Of a DNA stretch of 64,000 nucleotides, positions 1 to 11,799 are shown piece by piece (the first letter of the stretch is position 1; each line of letters starts with the position of its first letter). The stretch is from contig JACDQD010000001.1 of NCBI GenBank assembly GCA_019843655.1, forward strand, positions 42,910,230 to 42,974,229, in the 5' to 3' direction. The position numbers and the translations under genes were made by a program. The DNA comes from Lethocerus indicus. Taxonomy: Eukaryota > Arthropoda > Insecta > Hemiptera > Belostomatidae. The notes under the pieces were generated by a model. The model made no database searches. It had not been told where the DNA came from and saw only the letters and a program-made list of their open reading frames with translations.

Positions 1-1084
1 CCACTGACATGTTTTGTCGGGTAGTATTGAAAGTAAACCTTTCATCACATACGTCACCCAGACGAGAAACATAACACTAAGAAATTCCTTTTATCACCAT
101 TGTTATCCGTATTATGTAACCGCACTAATTGCGAACATTAAGGGGCAATCTTATGGGTATACTGAAACGACATCCTCCCTTTTGATTAATTCAAATTAAA
201 TGAAAATTGGACCGTTTTCGCCGCGTTCTCTCCTAACTCCATCACCATCGACTTTCCCTTCAATTATTACTCGTCTCCAACGCGCCTCACAATACTCATC
301 CACGGTAAAATGCCTCGGGGTTACAGCGTCACCGAGTAGCTTTTTTTGGAATTCCTGGAAATCAAAATTAGCGATAGCCCCAACAGAAAATAAAAAATAA
401 ATATAAAATAATAAAAATAAAAAATCCCAAACATACACTTATTAGTATTGAGAGTGCCTCTCTCGTTACTTGACTTCAAGAAGGAAAAACTACCTAACTG
501 AAATCTAATAAGTATATTTGAGTTAATGATTTTCGATGTCCTTTTAAGCCAAAATTAAAAAAGCGAGACATATTTACAAGGACATTTGACTCGTAGTTGG
601 ATTCCCAGTCGGTGGACCGAATTATCCTTTGATTCGAAACTGAAGGATTAATTAATTGTACGAAATCGAAAAAGAAAGTTATGGTCGACTGTGATCCCAC
701 GAAAGAATTGCGGACCGGGGATCGTCTCAAAATTAATCTGGTGTCGCAGAAAAAAAAATTTAAATTACGGTAGGATATTCGGCCGGATGACAAAGTAAGA
801 GAGAAGCCGTGTAGCCAAAACTCAATAATAAACTGGATGTGATTCAGTGCCGTGCGTGTGGAAGGGCGCTTGCGCGTGCGAGGCGCCGCGGAGTATCAAC
901 TCCCCCAAAACCAGGCTTCTTTAAGGTCTCGCTTCTTCAATTTCAATTTGAAATTGAATTTGTAATCGTTTCACGACGTTACAAATTGCTACTAAGACTC
1001 CTCGACAAAAGATCACAACTATTATTCACGTACAACCTATTAACTCCTACAAAAACATTACAATCTATAATCCTCTGTAAAATT
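1..1084. other. Intergenic sequence, no gene seen
   Basis: The short open frames here (60-100 codons) overlap on both strands and show no family motif. I see no tRNA, microsatellite or recognisable transposon piece. A minus-strand frame at 196-438 ends in a charged stretch but matches nothing I know. Confidence 0.5.
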
Positions 1085-1380
1085 AATAACGCCCCCACAT
1101 TATATTTCTAACCGCAAGATCCGTTCCGATTTGAAAGCCCCATCAAAACCCGATATAAATCCTTCCAACTTCAAAACTATCCCATCTGTCCGATCCTTTG
1201 GTTAGATAACCCTCCTCGCGTAACCTTCCTGAAAATCCCTTAAGAGGAAATGGCCACGTGATTTCCTCACATCTAGTAATGGTCATCGATGACGGGTGGA
1301 TTCTCCGTCAAAATAACATTTGCTTTATCAAATCGCACTGTCACTAAATATAATTTTTAAAATTAAAGTTGAGGCTTAAA
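1085..1380 (+). repeat. Dispersed repeat family B, copy 1
   Basis: This segment aligns along most of its length with 15880-16170 (reverse complement), and its 3' half aligns with 34010-34135 (reverse complement). Shared blocks include a 'tttctaaccg' block near 1107, 'ccacgtgatttcctcac' near 1252, 'gggtggattctccgtcaaaa' near 1294 and a following 'tcactaaat' block near 1341. The piece near 1236 also resembles the coding end of the Jockey-like copies at 9.9 and 18.5 kb (reads roughly LKRKWPRD), so family B may be another LINE 3' end. No intact frame is present. The element type is uncertain; the repeat itself is well supported. Confidence 0.6.
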
Positions 1381-3039
1381 ATAAAGAAAAAATAGTTTTA
1401 TTTTATACACGGTATTTTCCTATTTTAAAACGTACTGATCTTTTGCACTCTTTTACGTTGGATGGCAGTTCAAAATACCTCTTAGGTGGTACGCGGGAGT
1501 TTGGAATACCAAAATTCTGTCTCCTCTCGATGCTTTGGCCTAAAATGATCGAATCCAGTTGAAATAGCGAATATTGAAATTAATATTGTTGCAAATTAGA
1601 ACTTGGTCTACGCTTTTGAGAAATTGCAGGCCCAGATCTGCCGGAACGGAACAGGCGATTCGAGCCGGACAACCGTTATAATGGCGGTGTTCAATAAGGG
1701 GGACAGAGCATGTCCACATCCGTGTTTTGGCATCTGCCGTCCAACGGTTCGATTGGGGCCCTCCACCGCGCTATTAGCACATATAACTATAATAATATGG
1801 GGCTTTGTTCAAATATAAACCGGAATTTCGCCGGAAATCTTCATTAACTTGAATACTATTCAATAGATTCAATAGATGATCGAAAGCTCCTTGAGATGAA
1901 TCACCTCGAATTTCTGCCATCTCTTAAGAGGACCACCCAATAATTTGTACGGAATATTAATTTTTAAATTTTTAAACTGAGCCCAGGATGCTACGTGAGC
2001 TGTCCGTACCGGCTGTTGCCCTATAGGAAGCATAAAACATGCGAACAATTATCTAGTTCTCCGACTAACTTGTGACTTGTGACAGCCGGGTTTACAGTTG
2101 AAGCCGTCGTAATCTTAATAGGCTTTATTCGACTGACAAGGCAAAAGGAGGTGACACGGACAGCTTTCAGAGGCCTGAGATGATAATGTTTCCCTCTCAA
2201 TTCAGTTGTGAGTCATACCGGTGAATCCAAAAGTTAGTCCGGGTAAACTAATTGTTTATACACGAATTTTAGAACTAATGACGGATATTAATAATGTACT
2301 TCTTAGTTATGCACACAAAATAATCATTTCGCCGTCCTCAGTAGCTTGAGTGATATTGTGAGGTACATAAGGACTGAAGCATCGTGCGGTGTAACAATAA
2401 GGTTTAGAACAATAATTCTTGACAGCGTTAAAAGAACAAGAACCTAAAGAAATTCATAAACAAACCAGAACGAAAAAAACAGTAACATCTCGGTGAGCTT
2501 TACTATTACGGTGAGTTTAACTCGATTCATTTTTATCGAGTTTTCTTTTTTGAATCTCCCGGAGGGATACTCCAGCGCTTACGGTTACAAACATTTTGTA
2601 ACCGTAGCAGTAGTCCGACGAGTAGCACCGTCCCGGTAGCTGTACGGGTAAGGAACGAGGTGAAATGTAAAATAGACGGGAAAAATGGCGCCCGAATCCC
2701 GCACCGATATTATGTTTATTTGAGGACGCCAGAAGGAACCTAGCCTGAACCCTGTCTAATGAAATCTCTATAAACTGATCGGTCAAATTCGGCTGTTAAT
2801 ACAAAACGAGTCCATTTGAACACTGGTTCAAATCCTGAATGTTTTCCGATTGAAAATTCGAATTGATCACGACAGGAGCTCTAATAATGCCGGTATGAAT
2901 TTTAAAGGGTTACAGGGGACTGTGAGGAATAGTGGGGTTATCACAGGATATTTTCTGTCACCATGCTTTTGGTTCATTGGTACACCCGTTTCAAAATGGG
3001 CACCTTCCACGCAATAAACAACATTCGTGTGAATAATAT
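1381..3039. other. Intergenic sequence, no gene seen
   Basis: Frames are short and unconvincing (1603-1818 plus, 2517-2786 minus). A short 'ggttcaaatcc' B-box-like match lies near 2825 but has no A box at tRNA spacing. No recognisable transposon or microsatellite is seen. Confidence 0.5.
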
Positions 3040-3160
3040 GCCGCATACGAATTCTAATGCTAATATTTCGTGTGTTATTTATCAGAAGTTTTCAAGTGGA
3101 TTTGACAGGATAATATGCAGTGTATTAGATTACACTAATTTAACTTTACTGGGCTCGTTT
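3040..3160 (+). repeat. Dispersed repeat family C, single arm
   Basis: This segment matches 28490-28575 in the same orientation and 28300-28400 in inverted orientation. The shared core reads 'tttcaagtggatttgacagg' here against 'tttcaagcggatttg' at 28 kb. It is followed by 'ataatatgc' and a 'ttacact' block with matching spacing. It looks like one arm of the inverted repeat seen complete near 28.4 kb. Confidence 0.5.
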
Positions 3161-3689
3161 ATTTGGATAAAAACGAAGTAAAAACGAGCACACCTCCAAA
3201 GGAAATGTTGTCTTCACAAAACCAACAAAAAACAGTCCAATAAGGGTAAATTAGAGTAATGTAATGAGCGGAATATTATTCTTACAAATGTACGTGACAG
3301 CTTTTAATAAACAACAGGCAAACCCATGGAAGGACGGCAGGAATATAAGCATACACAAACTAAAGTAGACGTGCCTTTCTCCCAAGAATTCGTCAGTTAC
3401 TCATCGAAAACTGGTATATTAATTTACGTATTCTAATGTTATGTTTCCAATAATTATGTTCACATTCCTGTCCTGCTGTCGATTATACTCGTTTAATCGA
3501 TATTGGACTGGAAAACGAAGAAAAAACGAGAAAATCTGCTTAAGACTTTTTGTCCAAGTTTCTCTGTCACCTATACGCTTGCGAAATCTTGACACGTAAT
3601 TTCCGGAAAGACCTGTACCTCACTACATAAGCGTGTTTTGGTTACCGATGATGTATTCTGCCAGTTTAGTCAAACCGTAATGTATGTAC

Positions 3690-3800
3690 ATGTATATATT
3701 TCGAGGTGACTTCTGAATTCCTCTTCAAATTACTAATTTTCCCGGAACGTCGTCCGCGATTTGGGTGGTACGCCATAGCCCAGTGGTCAGAGCGAGGCGG
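3690..3800 (+). repeat. SINE-like piece with tRNA A-box motif
   Basis: The stretch 'tagcccagtggtcagagcg' at about 3775-3793 fits the RNA polymerase III A box (TRGCNNAGTGG) with the usual D-loop continuation. No B box follows at tRNA distance, so it is not a tRNA gene. The 5' flank 'gtgacttctgaattc' (about 3708) recurs at about 12834 next to an inverted B-box motif, which supports a dispersed tRNA-derived family. Probably a degraded SINE. Confidence 0.45.
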
Positions 3801-4109
3801 CGTTGGTATATAACAAATTCTAACTGTACATGCGACAATACCTACTTGTTGGCAACATAGAACCTACATAGTCCTACTCGGGAACAAGTTTAGTAATTGG
3901 ATCAAAAGAGTGAGTCTGCCGGTCACGAGTGCTCCTTACTGAGTTGAACGGAGTACGTTCTAACCCAGTGCCCGGCAAACTTATTAGCCAAATATGAACA
4001 TTACAACAATTTTTTAAAAAATTGGGACCCAAATCTGCTTGTAAACTTTTATTACACTAAATAAGTAGTACACTAAATAAAAATAAATTTCATACTTAAT
4101 AAATATTTA

Positions 4110-4765
4110 TTAATGCGAACAATGTGCTTGCATCTCCTTGGAAAGTTTGAGTAAGTCAGATTTGTATGTTGTTGTTTTTAATTGTAGGCACGATTCCAAG
4201 TTCTCATCAATAAAACGACTTCTCAGTTTACTCTTGATAATGTTCATGCTTGAAAAAGATTGTTCGCATATATATGTAGAACCGAAAAGGGAAAGAACAG
4301 CAAACGCGAGTCAGGAATACAATTCCAAGCGTTGAAAATGATCGTGTCTTCCTTCTCCAGGTCATTCAAAGCAGACCAATTGTGTTGTGAACTAAGATCA
4401 CATTTTTTCTTCTCCAATATTTCCAATTCAACACAAAGACGTTCGAATTTAGATCGCCATATTTCCTTGTTTTTTAAATTCAGCAATTGTATTTCAAAGC
4501 TACCAATGTCAATTTCAAAAGGAGAAAATTTCAACCCGGTTATCGTAGCATTAAGAGGATTTTTGACAAATACTGTTTCTAAATTCCTGAAACCTGCTGA
4601 TAAATGCTTCCCTCATATTTAAAATTATTGTTTTAAAGTGGTGTTTATCAATAGAGGAATTATTTTCTTGGCCATGCTTCAGCAAGCTCAGAAAGTGAAA
4701 CAATGTTTCCCTTTCAAAATCCTGAGCAAAAATGGATAATTTGATTTCGAACGTGGTACCTTTGT
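4110..4765 (-). pseudogene. hAT-superfamily transposase pseudogene, C-terminal part (GTF2IRD2/ZBED-like)
   Basis: Minus-strand translation across two or three frames gives the C-terminal third of a hAT transposase of the kind often annotated as 'general transcription factor II-I repeat domain-containing protein 2-like'. The clearest part is the hAT dimerisation region: FGSTYICEQSFSSM, then KSKLRSRF and IDENLESCL, ending EMQAHCSH and a TAA stop at 4110-4112, the classic end of this group. Upstream frames give FAQDFERETLFHF, REAFISRFQEFRN and LKFSPFEID. The frame is broken by at least one in-frame TGA just before the FGSTY block and by frameshifts near 4540 and 4250. The N-terminal BED finger and the DDE catalytic core are missing. 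It is a dead, 5'-truncated copy, yet its motifs are far better kept than those of other repeats here, which suggests a younger insertion. Confidence 0.85.
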
Positions 4766-6209
4766 ATCACACCGGAGTACACCGAAAACATACGTACAAT
4801 TTCAGCCGGTAGCTTGTACATGGTTTGTGTTTACGTTTACGGAAACTAATAAAATTAAACTCGATGTTCGTTACGTATTTTTACAATACCACACAAAAAG
4901 CCACATGCCGCTCTGGAGTCGCACTTTGCCGACCACTTTTCTAAGCTATCCGCAACAAAAACTTTCCCAGTCGCATCCGGACTCGATACATGTTGCAAAA
5001 ACTATAATTCAAAAGTTTATGTAACGGAGATAACGAGCTCAATAAAGCTGATAATTAATTAATGAGCGGGTAATTGGAAACAATTAAATGGAAATTCCGA
5101 AGTGTCGATGATGAAGTCGAACTTTCCTAAAACTCAATATTCAAACCACTATTTCGTTACAAATATATTCTATATAATATTGGTAAATTTAAATTTGTGG
5201 ATAACTTTGGTTGCAGTATCAAATATTTAGCGTGACCTACGTGCGACCGTTCGTTACGAGCGGGGCGTGAATATAAGCGGCAGTAACTAAAGTCCCCATT
5301 GGCCACAAAGAAACTTCACGAAAACTATTCGTAATGAGAAACGTTGGGCCGTTGGGCAAACAGTAGGCCGAAATTCTCCGATCTGCAATTACGGGGCTCC
5401 GCCCTGAGTTCCGTCCTCGTTCCACGACTGTTATCTTTCCAGCGGGGCTAATCTCAGTAAGCCCACTCGGCTTTGTCGAACGAGCCGCACTTTTTCCTCC
5501 GCCAAGGTCAGGCCCGAACATATTTTCACTTTACACTCCGGCCATTACGATGAACCCCAGTAGAAGTGGCGTGATGCCTAAATCCACTACGTTTGGCAAA
5601 CATTGGAAATCAGCTACGTGCAATAACATAACGAAAATTCTGTCGACGTAATTTTGACTATGATATTCTTTTAAGACCCCGCCCAGCCACTCGGAGGTTA
5701 TATTACGGTATTTGTTCGATATTGTTATCGTCGTGTAAAGCGGTAGGAGCGGAGATGTCATTTTTCAGTTTTCTATACTTGTTGTTAAATTTCCACCGGT
5801 GTTGCCCGCTCTAACAGTCTGAACGGGCGAGCGGTTAATCTGAGGCCGGCTGGTGACGAGAATTGGGGCCGGTGTAAAACAAAGCGCGGGGCGCGTAGGT
5901 ATCGCGGCGGGAGCGATTCAATTAGGCACTTTGTGCTACAATTAAGCGCTAGAATATTGGGGCAGTCGCGGATTACACACGGCAGTTTCGGACGGCGGCC
6001 AACGTCGGTAATCCCTATTACGATTTTAACGTTCCGTCCAGTAAAAGGGGTGTCAACTAGCGAGCGTTACATTTTTAACGAAATTTTCCGAGAAGTCGAA
6101 CTCCTTTAATTATACAGCTAATCGAGTTATAACGATAATAATAAATCGTTCGGAAATCTAATGAGCACCATTATCACAAATTTTTAATTCAGATTATTCG
6201 GTTACCTCT
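4766..6209. other. Intergenic sequence, no gene seen
   Basis: Composition rises in GC towards 5.2-6.0 kb. Frames at 5237-5521 and 5531-5761 (minus) have no recognisable domain. No repeat from the named families was found. Confidence 0.45.
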
Positions 6210-6420
6210 TATCAATAACTTCCGGTAGGATTGCGTAATACTATGGGATGGACCTCTGTTGACAGGGGTTGACTCTGCTATTCCGATGATTTTCCCCTTC
6301 TCATGGAGCCCGCTCGGCTGGTTTCCAAACATAGGAAAAATACCGCAATAGCAGGTGGCCCCCGCCAACCGATGTTCTTCCCACAGCATTATGCAATTCT
6401 ACCGGAAGATAGTAATGATT
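6210..6420. mobile_element. Family A palindromic MITE, copy 1
   Basis: The ends form imperfect terminal inverted repeats of about 32 bp: 'cttccggtaggattgcgtaa' starting at 6219, and its inverse ending 'ttctaccggaag' at 6408, with about 28 of 32 positions matching by eye. Inside are 'caggggttgactc' and 'ggctggtttcc', modules shared with the copies near 14.5, 22.5 and 42.3 kb. At about 200 bp with no coding capacity, it fits a non-autonomous DNA transposon. The target-site duplication is not clear, so the superfamily is left open. Confidence 0.7.
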
Positions 6421-8699
6421 GAAATGATGTTTCCTTTTTTAAAATTTCTAATCGACTTAAGACGTTGTGCAGGTAAATAAACATTCTTTGTTATCCTAAG
6501 ATAGTAAACTGAACGTTTTTTGAGATTAGGGGAAACATACAAAAGGCCCCATGGAATTATCCGGAGAATCAATCCCCCCGCCGGCTGAAATTAAACCATT
6601 TTTATGTCGGGGAGTTTATGGGAGGAGGAGTTCCGTTATTATTCTTTCCAATGTAGCCGGGGGAAAAATCATTTGCCGATTCCAATTTTGGCGGCGTTTT
6701 CAGGTGCGACACTTTTCCGAAAAGGTCGCCGGGAGTAATTATCAAGAAGGCCCTTTTAACCTCTTCATCGCGAATCAGGGATCGATATGCCGAAGTATGA
6801 ATACTCCACTGTGAAATATCGTTTATCAATTATGCACTACCCCAATTGATTGCGTACAATAACCCTTGATTACATGAAAATTAACCTCACGTAAAAGTAA
6901 TATGTTGTATCTTTGAATATTCCCGTAGAATATAAAATGCCCCTCTATTCCATTGATGTATTTTTGCCCTTTCCTTCCGGGGCCCTCCCGGCTGTTGTCT
7001 CCCGCCAGTTTTGGAAGCTGAAAGAGTTCCGGATGTTGAATAATAGCACGATTCAGAACTTTAACTAACGGCCCCGAGTCGGTCGAGCCCCGCAATCTTT
7101 TAATTCGTCGAAATATTCCAGTCGAGGAAAGTTCGATTTTTCCTGTTTTCCCACCCCCACCCCAATTACAAATTTCGACCGATAAAAAGAGATCGCTAAC
7201 TCCGGTACACTCATTAGATTTCAGTTAGGCAATTTGTTCCCGAACGACTGGCTCCCATCTAAAGTTCGGTTATAAAGCCACCGCTTTCGGCGCGGATAAG
7301 GAGTAATTGAAGGGAAATTCCTAAGTCAACCCATTGGAGTTCGGCAGTTAAAACTAGTTAACAAATCAATAATTTATCGAAAAGTGAAAAATTTGGGGGG
7401 AAGAACTATACTAACGATTAGAACACTGGCCTACATTTTTTTTCTTGTGGAGGATTTATTTCTGAATTAGCCCTAACTATAGCGTATATATAAAAAACGA
7501 ACATATCTAAAATATTTCAGCTTCGTGCATGCACGCACTTTTCTCGAGGGCTCCGAATAAGAGGAATGAGGCTGTTAACCGTTCCTTTAAAACCGGCCCC
7601 AAATATAAAATTTGATATTTGTCTCGGCTATCGTTCCCGATGTCGTTCGCCCGTTTTATAAACGACCCCATTAAAAATAAGGCCCCAGCCCCCCTTAGTT
7701 TCACCTCTCCGGTCCCGGCCCCCTATTTCTTTATCAACTTAAAACAATAGGTATATAACAAAACGACTTTTTTCCATCGCAATTTCGGATTCTCGCCATT
7801 GTCACCATCATTCGGTCATTAAATTAGTCGTTTCCGAACAGAACACCTTCAATAATACTTATTCTAATCGATTCCTTTAGTACTCCATTTTCTTCGGTAC
7901 TATTTTTAAACTATTTGTATAGTAACAGTGCCGACCGGAAGCCGACACGAGACACTACTTTGCTGTATTGCTGATGGAATAAAGGCGGGTTTCTTAAATT
8001 GGAATATATTGGCAGATGGATGTGTCGCATTAGTATTTATTAAGTTTCGCATAATTCGTGTCGGCCTCGCAGGATTTACTTTGGAAGGACACAGAATGAA
8101 AAATCGGCTTCCCGTCAGTAACACTCGGTCAATAACATTGTGAGCCTGTCGATGATTAATTTTGTCAGCCGGTGTCACTACGCGGTTATGTTTAACGGTT
8201 ACCGTCTGAGCCCGAACTGACGAACTAAATTCCAACCCGTGTTCCGCAGTTATCTGATCTCATAATCGATTCAAATTTTCAATTCCACTATAGGTGAATT
8301 GAGGCAGGAAAAAATAATACATGTAAAATGCCGCGTGTCGGATTTCATTGTGTGTAATACGCTAATTTATTGAAACGATGATTATTGTACACAATTGACG
8401 ACATGTCTCGAGTTTGAATCGATATTTCCTTCGATATTCGGAGGAAGCGGTGCCAGTGAAATAAATGCGAGGCAACGAACAAGAGTCTTTGAAAATATCC
8501 GCGGTTAGTTCTACCTCCAATTCAACTTTGTGGCGGTATGGATACACGGATCAGATTCCTTCCCTTTGAAACAACGGCAGAAGCCCATTTCATCTAATTG
8601 AATTAAATAGCCAGCAATTACGGCAAGTTCTTGTTTTTTTAAAAAAAACTCCGCCCTACATACAGATCTTGAAGTCGTGACATTATCAAAGAAAAAAAC
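6421..8699. other. Intergenic sequence, no gene seen
   Basis: Overlapping frames on both strands (6551-6814 plus and 6602-6829 minus; 7906-8235 minus and 7928-8143 plus) are mirror-image open windows in moderately GC-rich DNA, with no family motifs. I see no tRNA or microsatellite. Confidence 0.45.
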
Positions 8700-8810
8700 A
8701 AATTCCACTCCTGAATTGTTGTTAATGGTGCTACTTTTAACATCAATGTCGCTTATTCTATTGTACAGTTGTGGCAATAGAACAGTTGAAAATGATAAAA
8801 AAATGTCGAG
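8700..8810 (+). mobile_element. Jockey-like LINE, 3' UTR fragment
   Basis: The block 'acatcaatgtcgcttattc' followed by 'tgtacagttgtggcaata' (about 8740-8780) matches the sequence just downstream of the LINE stop codon at 18.6 kb (plus) and at 9.83-9.86 kb (minus). No coding end is present. A copy that keeps only the 3' UTR is what 5' truncation during LINE insertion gives. Confidence 0.6.
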
Positions 8811-9814
8811 CCCATATTATTTTTATCACATTCTCAAAACCAATCTCAAACGCTTAAAGTGCCACAACATCGGGTAGCCTTATTTCAACTCCCTACTAAT
8901 AAGGTAAATTTTCTCCAAATTTTCGGTCCGATTTGCAAAAACCGAGTGAATTGGGCGAACGCATTTATTTTCCGGGAGTTTAAACCCGGCTCGGAATAAT
9001 TACTTTTTTTGTAAAACGCGATAAAAAAAGGTTATTTTGAAATTACGTCTGGAGTGGGGTTACTTTCGGTGCTCGGGACGGGGTTACCTCACAGCGGGAA
9101 AAGTGTCAAAACAACTGGTGGGGAAAGTTGCCGATTGGAAGGGCGGCCGGGGGGGAAGAAAAGTGCCGACGGAAACGGCGACTAAACAATGAGCCGGGGT
9201 GCGTTTACTGGCATGAGCTTACTGTCGGCGCATCAACACAACATTACATCAATCGCACATTCGGAGAATTGAATTGTACACTAAACGGCGTATGTTGTTC
9301 CCGTTTCCGCTCCCCCGATTCCGATATCGAGTTCCATCACTTTAACAACAGGTGGAACGCCAATTTCGATTTTTTATCGATCAGATGAATACTTTTAATT
9401 TTTATTTTGCGGGAATCTATTTTTAAATTCCAGGGCAACTGAAATAATACGTAGAAACGATAATAAAGACAGAAATTGTTCAGTAAAATAGTACAAATAT
9501 TATTTTCTCTCTCAATTCTTTGTGCTCGCCGTGCTCCTTTCCCATGTAAGGAGTTCGGTACAAACATTAAATAAAGTCGGAGTTAAGAAGTAGAAGTTCA
9601 CATTTATTCGGCGGCGTTCCTTTTCAACACGCGGCTCTGAAAATTCTGTATTCTATTTACAAAAATATTTATATCCCATAAGGGACTCCATACACCGACC
9701 CGGTAATCCTGGAAATTTTCAGTTCGGAATCACGCAGGAGAGAAATGTGGGATTACATTCGAACGTTCGTTAGAATTTTCCCAATCAAACAACTTTTGTT
9801 TGTTAAAACCGTTT

Positions 9815-10035
9815 TCTTCTCACAACTGTAAAATACAATAAGGGACATTGATGAACGACTAGCACTTCTAACGAGTAGACAATGACGGAGGAAAGAGCCT
9901 TTTTAATAATCTTATTTATTTATTTTTCTGGACTGTTTAGATCACGTGGCCACTTCCTTTTCAGGCATCTGTAAGAAACGTTTGTAATATCAGGAGATAG
10001 TATGGTTTGGACCGTGTTATATTGTAACAATGTCG
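9815..10035 (-). mobile_element. Jockey-like LINE, coding end plus 3' UTR
   Basis: Read on the minus strand, 10030 to 9925 encodes a peptide ending LKRKWPRDLNSPEK and a stop. It is a close match to the plus-strand copy at 18.43-18.54 kb (about 80% by eye over 105 bp). Past the stop comes the same 3' UTR block as at 18.6 and 8.75 kb ('caatgtcccttattg', 'acagttgtg'). The RLKR..PRDL ending is typical of Jockey-clade ORF2 products. The 5' side is cut off close to the mariner-like terminus at 10046. Confidence 0.75.
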
Positions 10036-10043
10036 CGGACTAG

Positions 10044-10080
10044 TATTGGGTTGGCAACTAAGTAATTGCGGATTTCAGAA
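10044..10080 (+). mobile_element. Lone mariner-like terminal inverted repeat
   Basis: A TA dinucleotide (10044-10045) is followed by 'ttgggttggcaactaagtaa' and 'ttgcggattt'. I recognise this as a terminal repeat of Tc1/mariner elements of the mariner family. TA is the target site of the superfamily. I found no matching inverted end within about 1.5 kb and no transposase motifs, so this is a truncated remnant. It abuts the LINE piece at 9815-10035. Confidence 0.65.
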
Positions 10081-10227
10081 CTGTTCCTTGTATTTTTAAA
10101 CATGTTTACATACGAACTGATAAGTTCAATAAAATTGATTTGCTAAATTTCGTTTGGGTGACTTTTCACGAAAAGACGAGAAGTGCTCGTATTAATGACT
10201 TTTCAATTCAAAACAGAATATTCTATT

Positions 10228-10722
10228 TCACAAATCGTGGCAACAGAAAATAAAACTGGAAATTGGATTCACTTCCGATATGACGAAGTAAATATATGTT
10301 GTAAATATGTTAATTAAACTCATTAATGACTTCCGTTTCTGAGAATGACCACTAACCCTATAACCACCAGTTAGCAGTTTTGGAAGTGAAATCAGGGCCG
10401 ACAAAAAAGTTTTGAGTTCTCTTCGAGTTAATTTAAAAATGCTAAAATACGCCGACCTAGAATCGGCCTTATATAATCGGGGAGATGGCATATTTTCGCC
10501 TGGGTTGCGTCGGAAATAAACTCCCCCAGAACTCGTAAGTTTCATCCGCGTCGGTACTTTGTCAATTAAAGTTGGCCGGTGGATCCTGAATTCCGAAATA
10601 ATAAGGAGAGCCAGTTGCCTGAACCGCCGGCCCCCGCTGCACCGGCTCGCATTAAGAATTATAGACCGACATAGAACACCCCTATAACAACACGCATCTA
10701 ACAAGTACAAAAGCATTAACAT
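10228..10722 (-). other. Open frame of 164 codons, not recognised
   Basis: This is one of the two longest open frames in the first 44 kb. It begins MLMLLYLLDACC and is rich in Arg, Ser and Leu without transmembrane regularity. I find no known domain, splice context or conserved motif. Given the repeat-rich setting and moderate GC it may be a chance frame. Listed so it can be searched; I assign no function. Confidence 0.15.
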
Positions 10723-10991
10723 TTCACACCTCGGGCTGTGCCTTGACCCTTCTTTAACGGTCTTGTCTAGAAGACGGCACCTTATCAGTTATCAAGCGCA
10801 ATGAAAAGTATGTGTGTTTAGGCGAGTGACTGGAGTAATTGTAAATTAAGTTCAAGGGTAACATTCCCGATTATTATACCAATCATTGTACATATAACGA
10901 GTATAATTAGAGTTCATTAATATAGATAATCATAATGTAACTTCAAAGGGAGATCCAAATTTTAATAAAAATGTCATTTTTACAAAAAAAT

Positions 10992-11575
10992 TGTACATTT
11001 CGTGTGTTTCTGTCTGCTGTCGCTGGTTTGGTCTTTTTGGTTGGTTTCGGCTGCTTGCCATCTTCAGTAGCGGTGTTAATTGTCACTTCGGCACTTTGGA
11101 TGTTTTCTGGGTATCCTCACTCCACTCCTCACTTGCACCGATTAACTAGAGCCACCCTGAGTCTGGTGCGGAAATGTACTTAACTAAAGTTCACAGATTA
11201 ACTAGATTACTAAAAATAAACTTTTTCAATCAATTTTGGATCAGCAAACGTTTATGATCGTAAATACACAATACCAGATAGGTTTCCTGCCTTATATTTA
11301 TAAGTCACAAAACAAAGACTTAAGCCGATTAACAAAATCCCTCCCAACCCAAAGAAGACAAACATCTCCCACAAACGCAATAACAAGCACATATAAATAC
11401 ACACGACAGACAACCACCACAGTACAATTGACAGCGACAGTGCAGTGAGGATGCCCAAAACACATCCAACGTGCCAAAGTGACTAACACCGCTACTGAAG
11501 ATGGCCAGCAGCCGAAACTGGTCTAGCAAAAGACCAAACCGGCTAGAGGAGACAAACACACGAAATCTACGGTAT
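10992..11575. mobile_element. Fold-back element, family D, copy 1
   Basis: Two long arms are inverted copies: 11001-11127 and 11443-11566, around a spacer of about 315 bp. Both contain 'gccatcttcagtagcggtgt' (the second arm in reverse complement), 'ttcggctgct' and a 'catcctcact' end. Identity is high, with only scattered differences. Single or paired arms recur at 36990-37260 and 40450-40580. No transposase frame lies in the spacer. This fits a fold-back, non-autonomous DNA element. Confidence 0.75.
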
Positions 11576-11799
11576 TCCAACCCCTCGCAGACCACAAAAC
11601 AGGTATTCCAAACAACTTATTTTATTGAAATAAAGCTTGTACTTGTCGGCGGTTATTATTTATAAATCGTCTTTACTATGTGGGGACATGTCGAAATTTT
11701 CTAAATATTATCCTTGTTCTAAACAATTCGAAAAATATTCTAGTCGTTAATATTAAAGGGAAGCATAGTAACAAAACGTTTGGAAACTACTGGCTTATA

